DNA of 64,000 nucleotides from Streptococcus anginosus (lineage in GTDB: Bacteria; Bacillota; Bacilli; Lactobacillales; Streptococcaceae): the NCBI RefSeq assembly GCF_900636475.1, contig NZ_LR134283.1, positions 1,798,001 to 1,862,000 on the forward strand, in the 5' to 3' direction. Below are positions 1-7,780 of this stretch, piece by piece. Each line of letters begins with the position of its first letter. The first letter of the stretch is position 1. Both the position numbers and the translations under genes were made by a program. The notes beneath the pieces are model-generated. The model was not told the DNA's origin and did no database searches. It was given only the letters and a program-made list of their open reading frames with translations.

Positions 1-205
1 CATCCATATGCGCAGCTACCAAGACACGCGGTGCATCAGTAGCTTTTGAATGCTTCACTCCAAAAATACCCCCTAAGCCGTCTGTTATAACTTCATCTAC
101 GTGGGGAGTGATTTTTTCATGCAAATACTTGCGAACAGGTGCTTCGTGCCCTGAAACGGCAGCAATTTCTGTTACTTCTTTGATTTTTGAAAATAATTCT
201 GACAT
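1..205 (-). CDS. pepA: Glutamyl aminopeptidase PepA, N-terminal part (runs off the window)
   Basis: Only the first 68 codons lie in the window. Read from the ATG at 205 on the minus strand, the protein begins MSELFSKIKEVTEIAAVSGH and continues through DGLGGIFGVKHS to VLVAAHMDE, the N-terminus and first metal-ligand region (AAHMDE) of the M42 family glutamyl/aspartyl aminopeptidases. The family consists of cytoplasmic metal-dependent tetrahedral peptidases that remove acidic N-terminal residues. The gene is divergent from the small operon starting at 325, a streptococcal arrangement. The catalytic C-terminal part is outside the window, so integrity cannot be judged. Confidence 0.9.
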   Translation of the reverse strand, partial: MSELFSKIKEVTEIAAVSGHEAPVRKYLHEKITPHVDEVITDGLGGIFGVKHSKATDAPRVLVAAHMD

Positions 206-324
206 CTTTAACCTTCTTTCTGTTCTTATTTTATCATTTTCTATCATAGTTGGGTAGCATTCAAAGATAAAAAACAGTAGTGTTTCGATTTGTCCCAATT
301 TATCTTTTGTGTTAAAATATTGTC

Positions 325-612
325 ATGAAAGCTAAAAAGATTCTATTAACAACGGCTGCACTTGCAGGAGTAGGGATTGCAGCTTATGCGACTAAAAAAA
401 CGTTGGACGAACGAAAAGAAGCTGAGCAGCGTGAGCAATTAGTTGCTGACATTCGGAAAAGGTTATCTGAATTAGGTCCAATTGCTACACTGTACGTGCA
501 ATTATATAAGTCAGATGAGCATCGATTAGTTGGTGGTGTGGTGTATGAAGATAATCGACACCTCACATTTGTGTATGAAAACGGTGAATTGACCTATGAG
601 GAAGAACAATGA
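325..612 (+). CDS. DUF4651-type small membrane-anchored protein
   Basis: A 95-residue protein with a basic start (MKAKK) and one hydrophobic segment at about residues 6-23, then a soluble domain with a charged helix (about 28-47) and a mixed beta-type tail. This suits a membrane-anchored protein with its domain outside the cell or at the membrane surface. It matches the DUF4651 proteins found between pepA and a thioredoxin-like gene in streptococci; the function is unknown. Its TGA overlaps the next ATG (ATGA at 609-612), so it is probably translationally coupled to the thioredoxin-like protein. The start is supported by the fit to the hydrophobic N-terminus. Confidence 0.75.
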   Translation: MKAKKILLTTAALAGVGIAAYATKKTLDERKEAEQREQLVADIRKRLSELGPIATLYVQLYKSDEHRLVGGVVYEDNRHLTFVYENGELTYEEEQ

Positions 613-926
613 TTATTCCAGCAAATATAGAAGAATTAGCAACATTAGTAAATCGTGAAGGAAAAACTGTTTTCCTTTTCACAGCTGACTGGTGTGGAGA
701 TTGTCGTTTTATTAAACCTTTTTTGCCTGAGATTGAAGCAGAAAATCCTGATTTTACCTTTGTTGAGGTCAATCGTGACGATTATATGGAAGTTGCCAAA
801 AAGTGGGATGTGTATGGGATTCCTAGCCTAGTAGTCCTAGAAAATGGACAAGAAATTGGCCGTTTTGTTAATCGCGAGCGAAAAACGCAGACGCAAATCA
901 ATGAATTTTTAGCCCAGTTAAACTGA
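609..926 (+). CDS. Thioredoxin-like protein with WCGDC active site
   Basis: A 105-residue single-domain thioredoxin fold. The redox motif is W28-C-G-D-C32, and the cis-proline region YGIPSLVV is present near residue 75. The CGDC motif, instead of the canonical CGPC, suggests a redox potential or partner different from the general TrxA encoded at 53853. There is no signal peptide, so it should be cytoplasmic. It overlaps the upstream membrane protein gene by 4 bases and lies 16 bases before ytpR, so the three probably form one operon. The substrate is not known. Confidence 0.85.
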   Translation: MIIPANIEELATLVNREGKTVFLFTADWCGDCRFIKPFLPEIEAENPDFTFVEVNRDDYMEVAKKWDVYGIPSLVVLENGQEIGRFVNRERKTQTQINEFLAQLN

Positions 927-942
927 AGATATAGGAGAAATA

Positions 943-1569
943 ATGATTTTTGCATATAATAAAGAGCATGTGGGTGACGTGCTAATGGTGGTTGTTGAAG
1001 ACGGTCAAGCTGCTAAGTTAGCTGCTGAACGCAAGGGCAACGTAGCGCGTGTTTATCGTTTGGACAATGGAGAAACGGTTGCTTGGAATATTTTTCAGAT
1101 TTCTAATCTTGTTAATATTACCGAACGCGGTCAAGTCTTTTTGACAGATGAAGAAATTTCAATTCTGAATCAAGAATTGAGCCAAGCAGGTTTTGAGCCA
1201 GAATTGGTCAATGACCTTGAGCCGAAATTTGTGGTTGGTGAAATTGTGGAAATGGTAGCTCATCCAGATAGTGACCACCTTAATATTTGTCAAGTAAAAG
1301 TAGCAGCAGATAAAGTGGTTCAAATCGTAGCAGGTGCGCCTAATGCTAAAGTAGGTCTCAAGACGATTGTGGCATTACCTGGTGCTATGATGCCAAAAGG
1401 AAACTTGATTTTTCCTAGTGAGCTGCGTGGAGAAGAGAGTTTTGGTATGATGTGTAGTCCTCGCGAATTGCAGCTGCCAAACGCTCCGCAAAAACGTGGG
1501 ATTATTGAATTAGCAAGTTCGGAAGTAGTAGGAACAGCCTTTGATCCAACTAAGCATTGGCAAGAGTAA
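943..1569 (+). CDS. ytpR: YtpR family tRNA-binding domain protein
   Basis: A 208-residue protein. The N-terminal half is a DUF4479-type domain, and the C-terminal half (about residues 95-205) is a tRNA-binding OB fold like the EMAP II/PheT N-terminal module, starting VGEIVEMVAHPDSDHLNICQ. The family binds tRNA but its cellular role is not firmly established. It is preceded by a good ribosome site (aggag at 932-936) and followed by a strong intrinsic terminator at 1587-1611, which ends this operon just before the competence promoter of ssbB. Confidence 0.88.
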   Translation: MIFAYNKEHVGDVLMVVVEDGQAAKLAAERKGNVARVYRLDNGETVAWNIFQISNLVNITERGQVFLTDEEISILNQELSQAGFEPELVNDLEPKFVVGEIVEMVAHPDSDHLNICQVKVAADKVVQIVAGAPNAKVGLKTIVALPGAMMPKGNLIFPSELRGEESFGMMCSPRELQLPNAPQKRGIIELASSEVVGTAFDPTKHWQE

Positions 1570-1586
1570 AATAGAAATTAAGTTTT

Positions 1587-1611
1587 AATCGTGAATTTTC
1601 ACGATTTTTTT
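1587..1611 (+). terminator. Intrinsic terminator after ytpR
   Basis: A perfect stem AATCGTGAA/TTCACGATT with a two-base loop (1587-1606) is followed by a T tract. It ends only 9 bases before the com-box at 1621, so it insulates competence transcription of ssbB from the upstream operon. Confidence 0.9.
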
Positions 1612-1620
1612 CTTTTCTCT

Positions 1621-1628
1621 TACGAATA
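1621..1628 (+). promoter_or_regulatory. Com-box (ComX/SigX late-competence promoter element)
   Basis: The octamer TACGAATA, preceded by a T-rich stretch, is an exact match to the streptococcal com-box (cin-box) read by the alternative sigma factor ComX. It lies 21 bases before the ssbB start, and no standard -35/-10 pair stands out. This makes ssbB a late-competence gene here. Confidence 0.9.
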
Positions 1629-1649
1629 AATAGTTAGGAGGAAAACAAA

Positions 1650-2045
1650 ATGTATAATAAAGTAATTTTAATCGGTCGCTTGGTGAATACACCAGAGTTA
1701 AACAAAACAGCTAATGATAAATCTGTGGCGCGTGCAACACTTGCGGTCAATCGTCGCTACAAAGGACAAAATGGTGAACGAGAAGCAGACTTCGTCAATG
1801 TCGTTGTTTGGGGCAAGTTAGCCGAAACATTGGCAAGTTATGCAAGTAAAGGCAGCTTGATTTCACTAGACGGCGAACTTCGCACTCGCCGTTATGAGAA
1901 AGACGGAGTGACGCATTATGTCACAGAAGTGCTTTGCAATGGTTTCCAGCTATTAGAAAGCCGTGCACAGCGAGCTCTTCGTGAGAATAATGCAGGTGCA
2001 GACTTGGCAGATTTGCTTCTGGAAGAAGAGGAATTGCCATTTTAA
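1650..2045 (+). CDS. ssbB: Competence-induced single-stranded DNA-binding protein SsbB
   Basis: A 131-residue OB-fold protein beginning MYNKVILIGRL and ending LEEEELPF. It lacks the long Gly/Gln-rich linker of the essential SsbA, and its size is that of streptococcal SsbB. SsbB coats incoming single-stranded DNA during natural transformation and builds a protected reservoir of it. The acidic ELPF tail corresponds to the protein-interaction tip of SSBs. A strong ribosome site (AGGAGG at 1636-1641) precedes the ATG. The upstream com-box and terminator isolate it as a single competence-regulated unit. Confidence 0.95.
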   Translation: MYNKVILIGRLVNTPELNKTANDKSVARATLAVNRRYKGQNGEREADFVNVVVWGKLAETLASYASKGSLISLDGELRTRRYEKDGVTHYVTEVLCNGFQLLESRAQRALRENNAGADLADLLLEEEELPF

Positions 2046-2056
2046 TAAAGATAAGC

Positions 2057-2084
2057 TAGGCTGGACAACATCCAGTCTATTTGT
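2057..2084 (+). terminator. Intrinsic terminator after ssbB
   Basis: TAGGCTGGA and TCCAGTCTA pair (one G-U) around a five-base loop, followed by a short T-rich tract. From here to 2337 (about 250 bases) I see no gene, only an AT-rich region leading to the levQ promoter (possible -35 TTGGCG at 2244 and -10 TATAAA at 2266). Confidence 0.75.
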
Positions 2085-2337
2085 CTCTAGTCAGCGAAAA
2101 AGTTAGCATTTTATGCTTTCAATAATGTATGAACAATATGGGAAAGATAGAAGTTAACAGTCTGAGAATTGCATTTAGTTTTAACTTGAGTTTAAAAACA
2201 AGGAAGTTAGAGGGATTTTTCAAGTTTTTTACACTTCTTTTTCTTGGCGAGGTTTTGCTTTTTTGTATAAATATAATATAATAAACCTAGATGAAACCGA
2301 GTTTTCTGTTTAAGATTGCTGTTGATAAGGAGAAAAA

Positions 2338-3324
2338 ATGGGAGCAGGTAAAGGACAAAAGCAATATCGCTATTATCGTAAATATCTATTATTTTTTCTG
2401 TTTGTCCTTGTATTGGCTGGCTTAGTTTTCCTCTATGTAAAAGGGAATTCATCAGATAGCAAGCAGGTCAAGATAGGTGCGACCTATATGACGATGAACA
2501 ATGATTTTTATAAAACCTTAAATGCTGAAATTGAGAAAAAAACGAATCAACAAGGAAGTCGGCTTTATGTGCGAGACCCAGAATTAGACGAAGATAAGCA
2601 AAGCCAACAGATTGATTATTTTATTCAAGAAAGAGTAAATGTGATTGTTATAAACCCAGTTAAGAGTGACAGTCCAAAGATTCTGACTTCTTTAAATAAA
2701 GCCAGAAAAGCGGGAATCAAGATTATTGTCGTGGATGCACCTGTTAGCAAAGATGCTAAAGTTGATACTACTATTGTGTCAGACAATTATCAAGCTGGTG
2801 TGCTGATAGCTAAAGACATGATGAAACGTTTGTCAAGTGCGAATATCTTACTGTTGGAACATCATAACGCTGTGTCTGCGATGGATCGGATTCAAGGATT
2901 TTTAGATACGATTAAAGGGCATCCTGCTTATCAGGTGGTTTCTGAGCGGGAAACATTGGGGCAAACGGAAGAAAGTATGCCTCAAGTAAAAAAAGCATTG
3001 AACGAAGGAATGCAATTTAACGTCGTGATGTCTTTAAATGATCGTGCTGCTATCGGAGCTCTCGCGGCTATAAAAGATCAAGGTGTGACAGATAAGATCA
3101 CAATTTATGGCGTAGATGGCTCGCCTGATATTAAGAATTTCCTTACCAACACCAATGATATTCAAGGAACGGTTGCTCAGTCTCCGATTCAAATGGGCAG
3201 AAAGGTGACAGAAGTGATTGAGCGCATGATGAAGCATCAAGCCTACAAAGAGGAATATCTCATTCCTGTTCATTTGGTGAATAAAGATAACATCGGGCAA
3301 TATACAATTACAGGGTGGCAATAA
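2338..3324 (+). CDS. levQ: Membrane-anchored sugar-binding protein, LevQ-like
   Basis: A 328-residue protein with one N-terminal membrane segment (about residues 16-36) and then a type 1 periplasmic-binding fold of the ribose/galactose class (VKIGATYMTMNNDFYKTL, later VMSLNDRAAIGALAAIKDQG and TIYGVDGSPDIKNFL). No transporter genes accompany it. Instead it leads a tightly packed set with a histidine kinase, a response regulator and a second binding protein. That is the layout of the S. mutans LevQRST four-component system, where the binding proteins sense carbohydrate for the kinase. The assignment rests on family and context. The ligand is probably a fructose- or mannose-type sugar, but this is inferred. 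It overlaps the next start by one base. Confidence 0.82.
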   Translation: MGAGKGQKQYRYYRKYLLFFLFVLVLAGLVFLYVKGNSSDSKQVKIGATYMTMNNDFYKTLNAEIEKKTNQQGSRLYVRDPELDEDKQSQQIDYFIQERVNVIVINPVKSDSPKILTSLNKARKAGIKIIVVDAPVSKDAKVDTTIVSDNYQAGVLIAKDMMKRLSSANILLLEHHNAVSAMDRIQGFLDTIKGHPAYQVVSERETLGQTEESMPQVKKALNEGMQFNVVMSLNDRAAIGALAAIKDQGVTDKITIYGVDGSPDIKNFLTNTNDIQGTVAQSPIQMGRKVTEVIERMMKHQAYKEEYLIPVHLVNKDNIGQYTITGWQ

Positions 3325-4637
3325 TGAGACGAAATAAAAGTATTTTTTATAGCAAAATTGCCTTAATGGTCATCAATTTTATTGCTATTGTTTATAATGC
3401 GTCTATCTATCTTTTTGCGACGAATTACGTGGTTGCAAAAGGCTATGCTCATTCACTGCTAGGACGTTTGGATGCTATCCCAGGCTCGCCGAGCTTTAGT
3501 TTTTGGATGTCGATTGCCTTTTATGCTTGCTTATTGTTGGTTTTTTATTACCGTGAGAAGCATCCAAATCAGCTATCTGTTTATGATAAAGTAACTATTA
3601 TTGAGATTTTGCTGATGTTGGTTATTTTTGCTGTCTTGCATTCTTCTTATAATGGTCTGATTCTATTGGTTTTTGCGGATATTTTTTACGGTTCTAAGGA
3701 ATTTAACACCTCCAAAGATCGGAAATATTGGTTTTCTTTTATCGTTTTGAGCTTTAGTATGTTGCTCGTATCCAACTATGACTTGATGTCGCTTTTTGTT
3801 AAATTGCCTTCGTTAGATACTTATATTCGCTTTTGTCCAGAATCGATTCGCATGGTCCTCCTTTTTGGAAAGAATTTTCTCTTTTCACTAAATCTGGTTG
3901 TCTTTATGATTTCTTTGCTATTCTATATTTTATCTGCAATGACCGAAAAGCACCATATTGAAGAAGAGCTGCGGATGGCAGCGCAAGCCAATCGTGAGTT
4001 AAATAGTTATTTAGCCTTATCTGAAAAAATTGCGGAAGACCGTGAAAGAAAGCGGATTGCCAGAGAAATCCATGATACATTAGGGCATGCTTTGACAGGA
4101 ATTTCAGCTGGGATTGATGCGGTTAAGGTTTTGGTGGATATTGACAAAAATCGTGCTAAGGAGCAGTTAGAAAATGTTTCTGTGGTTGTGCGAGACGGTA
4201 TCCGTGATGTGCGAGGCTCGCTCAATAAAATGCGTCCCGGCGCTCTAGAAAACAATAGTTTAAAAGAAGCACTGCTTAAAATTATTCGAGAGTACGAAGC
4301 CATTTCTAATTTAGAAATCCGTTTTCTCTATGAATGGGACACGATTGATTTGGACGTCGCAAAAGAGGACATTGTCTTTCGGGTGATTCAAGAATCCATT
4401 ACAAATTCGGTGCGGCATGGACACGCCAAGACGATTTGGATTGAATTATTGGAAAAAGAAAATTATATCATGACCATTCAAGATGACGGGGTCGGCTTTG
4501 ACGAGCTTCACTATGGTTATGGTCTCAAACAAATGCAGGAGCGTTTGGCGATTATTGGTGGGAGTGTTCATTTTGAAAATCGCAACGGTTTCTATACTCA
4601 TATTGAAATTCCGAAAATAGGAGGAAAGAATGATTAA
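3324..4637 (+). CDS. levS: Sensor histidine kinase, LevS-like
   Basis: The protein is 437 residues long from the ATG at 3324 (TAATG overlap with levQ); a GTG at 3315 could add three residues. About six hydrophobic segments fill the first 215 residues. A coiled linker leads to a HisKA_3 dimerisation domain (RKRIAREIHDTLGHAL, with the phospho-acceptor His in REIHDTLGH) and a HATPase_c domain (N box ITNSVRHGHAK, G boxes DDGVGFDE and YGYGLKQMQERL). This is the NarX/DesK class, which pairs with NarL-type regulators such as the next gene. The membrane part probably receives the signal from the LevQ- and LevT-like binding proteins. Confidence 0.88.
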   Translation: MRRNKSIFYSKIALMVINFIAIVYNASIYLFATNYVVAKGYAHSLLGRLDAIPGSPSFSFWMSIAFYACLLLVFYYREKHPNQLSVYDKVTIIEILLMLVIFAVLHSSYNGLILLVFADIFYGSKEFNTSKDRKYWFSFIVLSFSMLLVSNYDLMSLFVKLPSLDTYIRFCPESIRMVLLFGKNFLFSLNLVVFMISLLFYILSAMTEKHHIEEELRMAAQANRELNSYLALSEKIAEDRERKRIAREIHDTLGHALTGISAGIDAVKVLVDIDKNRAKEQLENVSVVVRDGIRDVRGSLNKMRPGALENNSLKEALLKIIREYEAISNLEIRFLYEWDTIDLDVAKEDIVFRVIQESITNSVRHGHAKTIWIELLEKENYIMTIQDDGVGFDELHYGYGLKQMQERLAIIGGSVHFENRNGFYTHIEIPKIGGKND

Positions 4638-5313
4638 AGTTTTAATTGCAGATGATCAAGCCTTGATTCGTGAGTCTTTACAAATTATTTTATCGGCTCA
4701 TTCAGATATTGAAGTGGTGGGAACAGTCGGTGACGGTAAGGAAGTGCTCGAAAAACTTCACCATATACATCCAGATGTGATTTTGATGGACATTCGAATG
4801 CCTGTTATGGATGGCGTTCTCTGTACAAAAGCGGTCAAGGAGCACTATCCAGATATCAAAATTATCATTTTAACAACTTTTGATGACGATGATTTCATTT
4901 TTTCAGCATTGAAATACGGAGCTTCTGGTTACATTTTAAAAGGAGTTTCTACTGAAGAATTGTATCAAGCTATTCAAACGGTTCACAAAGGCGGAGCTAT
5001 GATTAATCCGAACATTGCTAGCAAAGTGTTTAAAATCTTTTCACAAATGGCGCAGTCGAATTTTGCAATTTCTGTTGCGGAAGAAAATGTAGAAGACATG
5101 AGTCAGACTGAGTGGAAGATTATTCAGCAGATTGGCTTTGGAGTATCAAACAAGGAAATTGCAGCGAAGTTGTTCTTGTCTGAAGGGACAGTGCGGAATT
5201 ACTTGTCAGGTATTCTGACGAAATTAAATTTGCGAGATCGCACGCAATTAGCTATTTGGGCTGTGCAGACAGGTGTTACCCAACGTGATTTTAGTAAGGA
5301 CAATGACAAATGA
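4630..5313 (+). CDS. levR: NarL/FixJ-type response regulator, LevR-like
   Basis: A 227-residue protein with an N-terminal receiver domain (acidic pair D8-D9, phospho-acceptor D54 in ILMDIRMP, K105 region SGYILKG) and a C-terminal LuxR-type helix-turn-helix (SNKEIAAKLFLSEGTVRNYL). It overlaps levS by 8 bases and its stop overlaps the levT start (ATGA). It is the natural partner of the adjacent kinase. Likely targets are the PTS operon at 6793, whose promoter has three TGACATTTG repeats, and perhaps an unlinked fructanase gene; both are inferences from the S. mutans system. Confidence 0.88.
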   Translation: MIKVLIADDQALIRESLQIILSAHSDIEVVGTVGDGKEVLEKLHHIHPDVILMDIRMPVMDGVLCTKAVKEHYPDIKIIILTTFDDDDFIFSALKYGASGYILKGVSTEELYQAIQTVHKGGAMINPNIASKVFKIFSQMAQSNFAISVAEENVEDMSQTEWKIIQQIGFGVSNKEIAAKLFLSEGTVRNYLSGILTKLNLRDRTQLAIWAVQTGVTQRDFSKDNDK

Positions 5314-6596
5314 AGTGGCGGATGAGGTATTTGACGATGTTCGTCTCGGCTCTCCTTTTAGTGGCCCTTAGCTTTGTTTTATGGACTTCCAATCAAAAAA
5401 AGATTTTGCGAATTGGAGTGTATGCAGGCAGTAGCTGGGACGTTCCGAATAGTCGTGAGAATAGAGTGTTAGACAATATTATTCACCAATTTGAAAAGTC
5501 ACATCCCAACGTCAAAGTTGTCTATGAGAGCGGCATTCCTAAAAAGGACTATGATAATTGGCTAGCAGAAAAGATTCTAAAAGGTGAGCAGGCAGATGTT
5601 TTTATGGTGCCTGAAAATGATTTTTCTATGTTGGCATCTTCTGGGGCTTTTAAATCCTTAGATTCTTTGATTAGTAAGGAAGAAGCCGCGGCTTACTATC
5701 CAGTTGCCTACCAAGCCGGGCAATATCAGGGGAACAGTTATGCTTTGCCGATTGAAAGTAACCCTGTCATGATGTGTGTCAATAAGGATTTGCTGGAAAA
5801 AGAAGGCATTTCAATTCCTGACTCTAATTGGACTTTAGAGGATTTATATGCGATTTGTCAAAAAGTAACAAAGGATACAGATGGTGACGGTCTGATTGAC
5901 CAGTATGGCATTACGGATTATACCTGGAAGCAGGCCTTAGTAGCTTATAATGGTCATCTGAGAAATCAAAGTGGTGTTAATGTTGATAGCGCAGAAATGC
6001 ATCAAGCGTTGTCCTTTATCAGCAAATTAACTTCATTGAATCAACGGTACAAGGTAACATCAAATGATTTTGATGAAGGCAAGGTTGCTTTTTATCCTAT
6101 GAGTTTGGCGCAATATCGGACTTATAAACCTTATCCTTATCATGTAGCAAAGTATTCTAGATTTTCTTGGACTTGTATTCCTATGCCAGCTGCTAAAGCA
6201 GGCATTCCTGCAACACAAGTGAAAACGTCCCTTTTTGCCATGTCTTCAAAGACAAAACAAGATAAATTAGCTTGGGAGTTTATGAAATTGCTGTGTCAAA
6301 ATCAAAAAAATCAGCAAGAACTATTTGCAAAGTCACAAGGGACTTCTGTCTTAACATCAGTTGTCAAAAGCAGTCAGACGAAAAAGATTTTACAGGCAGA
6401 TGACTTTGGATTGGATTCGCTGACATCGCAACGACTGGATCATATGATGAAGCATTCGGTGTTAGATATTAGCAGAGACTTAGATTATCATTCTTTGGAA
6501 CGCCTAGATTATTTACTAGGAAATGCTCTCAAAAACAATGAAATAGACAGTATCTTACCAAGCATTCAAAGGGAAATAGAAGAAACAGGCAAATAG
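5310..6596 (+). CDS. levT: Extracellular solute-binding protein (family 1), LevT-like
   Basis: A 428-residue protein with an N-terminal hydrophobic anchor (about residues 6-26) and no clear lipobox. It is followed by an ABC sugar-binding fold of the maltose/multiple-sugar type (FEKSHPNVKVVYESGIP, DVFMVPENDFSMLASSG, YALPIESNPVMMCVNKDLL). A DTDGDGLID stretch looks like a calcium-binding loop, seen in some sugar-binding proteins. No permease or ATPase genes are near, so it is likely a second sensor subunit and not a transport receptor. It is the last gene of the four-component set; a terminator follows at 6620. Confidence 0.82.
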   Translation: MKWRMRYLTMFVSALLLVALSFVLWTSNQKKILRIGVYAGSSWDVPNSRENRVLDNIIHQFEKSHPNVKVVYESGIPKKDYDNWLAEKILKGEQADVFMVPENDFSMLASSGAFKSLDSLISKEEAAAYYPVAYQAGQYQGNSYALPIESNPVMMCVNKDLLEKEGISIPDSNWTLEDLYAICQKVTKDTDGDGLIDQYGITDYTWKQALVAYNGHLRNQSGVNVDSAEMHQALSFISKLTSLNQRYKVTSNDFDEGKVAFYPMSLAQYRTYKPYPYHVAKYSRFSWTCIPMPAAKAGIPATQVKTSLFAMSSKTKQDKLAWEFMKLLCQNQKNQQELFAKSQGTSVLTSVVKSSQTKKILQADDFGLDSLTSQRLDHMMKHSVLDISRDLDYHSLERLDYLLGNALKNNEIDSILPSIQREIEETGK

Positions 6597-6619
6597 AGAT
6601 TTAACGAAGAATAAATATC

Positions 6620-6664
6620 AAAATAGTCAGATGAGAGATTGAGCTCAAAGCTGGCTATTTTTCT
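6620..6664 (+). terminator. Intrinsic terminator after levT
   Basis: AAAATAGTCAG pairs with CTGGCTATTTT across a 20-base loop and is followed by T-rich sequence. It separates the sensor operon from the PTS operon, which therefore has its own promoter. Confidence 0.75.
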
Positions 6665-6676
6665 TTTGAAAAACTA

Positions 6677-6734
6677 TATGACATTTGTCATATTTTAACT
6701 AACAAATGTCATCTTTACAAAGTGACATTTGACA
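6677..6734 (+). promoter_or_regulatory. Three TGACATTTG-type repeats, probable response-regulator operator
   Basis: Copy one is within the imperfect palindrome TATGACATTTGTCATA (6677-6692). Copy two is inverted (ACAAATGTCAT, 6702-6712). Copy three is direct (GTGACATTTGACA, 6722-6734) and overlaps the -35 hexamer TTGACA at 6729-6734. With -10 TATTTA at 6752-6757, the promoter spacing is 17. Placement between levT and the PTS operon makes these the best candidates for LevR binding sites. Confidence 0.65.
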
Positions 6735-6737
6735 ATG

Positions 6738-6751
6738 TGAAACCGGTTCCA
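6738..6751 (+). promoter_or_regulatory. CcpA cre site in the PTS promoter
   Basis: TGAAACCGGTTCCA matches the cre consensus TGWAANCGNTNWCA with one mismatch. It lies between the proposed -35 and -10 of the PTS operon, so CcpA bound here would block the polymerase when preferred sugars are present. Confidence 0.65.
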
Positions 6752-6792
6752 TATTTAGTAAAATAAGGCTAGGAAATGAAGGAGGAAAGAAC

Positions 6793-7227
6793 ATGAAATA
6801 TCTAGTACTAGTCAGTCATGGTGGACTAGCAGAAGGTGTGCAAAGCTCTTTGAGGATGTTCGCTGGGGATAAGACCGACCAAGTCATTGCAGTAGGTCTG
6901 AAAGAGGGCAAATCCGTTGATGATTTCGCTCTTGACTTTCGTCAAGCATTAGCCGGTCTTAGCACAGAAGATACGGTTTTGGTGTTGGCAGACATTGTCG
7001 GAGGAAGTCCTTTGACGACAGCTTGCAACGTTTTGTCAGAACTTGGTAAGTTAAACACGGCAGTCGTACTTGGTGGTCTCAATTTGACAATGGCACTCAC
7101 AGGCTTAGTAATGAAAGATATGTTGGAAGGAAAAGACTTGGCACAAGCCATTCTCTCAGAAGCATCCGCAGCTCTGCAAGAATTTGATGTGACTGCTAGT
7201 GATAAAGATGACGAAGATGACATTTAA
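6793..7227 (+). CDS. levD: Mannose-family PTS enzyme IIA, LevD-like
   Basis: A 144-residue EIIA domain of the mannose/fructose/sorbose family. The phosphorylatable histidine is H9 in LVLVSHGGLAEG, and the second conserved stretch ADIVGGSPLTTACNV is present. It passes phosphate from HPr to the IIB protein encoded next. IIA and IIB are separate genes, unlike the fused ManL of the general mannose PTS. The C-terminus is strongly acidic (DKDDEDDI), and a similar tail occurs on the IIC protein. It is preceded by AGGAGG at 6780-6785 and starts the operon levDEFGX. Confidence 0.88.
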   Translation: MKYLVLVSHGGLAEGVQSSLRMFAGDKTDQVIAVGLKEGKSVDDFALDFRQALAGLSTEDTVLVLADIVGGSPLTTACNVLSELGKLNTAVVLGGLNLTMALTGLVMKDMLEGKDLAQAILSEASAALQEFDVTASDKDDEDDI

Positions 7228-7250
7228 GAAGAAATAAAAGGAGATTTATC

Positions 7251-7745
7251 ATGACAATTTCATTTGTACGTATTGATGACCGTATGATTCACGGTCAAAC
7301 AGTAACTCGTTGGGCAAAAGAATATCCTTGTGACGGCTTGGTTGCTGTCAATAATGCTGCAGCAGGAAATGCAGTTTTGAAACAAGCCTACAAAGCAGCT
7401 TCTGATAAAAAAACATTCGTTTGGACAAAAGAAGCATGGAAAGAAAAATCACAAAAGGTATTGGATTCCGATAGTCGCTATTTCTTGATTACTAAAAATC
7501 CAATTGACATGAAAGAAATACTAGTTGATCAAGGTTTTGTGCCTGGCGATATCAAAGAAATTATTGTTGGTCCAGCCAATGACCGTCCAGGAGCTATTAA
7601 ATTAGGAAATAACCAATCCATTACACAAGAGGAAGCGGAAGCGCTTGAAGCGATTCAAAAAGCTGGCTATAAAGTGAAATTCCAACTCTTACCAGATGTG
7701 TCTATCGGTTATTGGGATGATTTCAAATCTAAATTTGGTTTTTAA
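7251..7745 (+). CDS. levE: Mannose-family PTS enzyme IIB, LevE-like
   Basis: A 164-residue IIB domain with the phospho-histidine H14 in RIDDRMIHGQTVTRW and the typical VDQGFVPGDIKEIIVGPAN segment. It takes phosphate from the IIA protein and transfers it to sugar entering through IIC/IID. It lies 23 bases after levD with a clear GGAG ribosome site. The length is normal and no defects are visible. Confidence 0.9.
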   Translation: MTISFVRIDDRMIHGQTVTRWAKEYPCDGLVAVNNAAAGNAVLKQAYKAASDKKTFVWTKEAWKEKSQKVLDSDSRYFLITKNPIDMKEILVDQGFVPGDIKEIIVGPANDRPGAIKLGNNQSITQEEAEALEAIQKAGYKVKFQLLPDVSIGYWDDFKSKFGF

Positions 7746-7780
7746 AAAAATATAATAAGCATTAAGGAGGAGGCTTTATT

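Noticed and set aside
3315..3323. GTG at 3315 as the start of the histidine kinase
   Set aside because: The ATG at 3324, overlapping the levQ stop as TAATG, fits the tight coupling of the other genes in the operon better; three residues make no functional difference.
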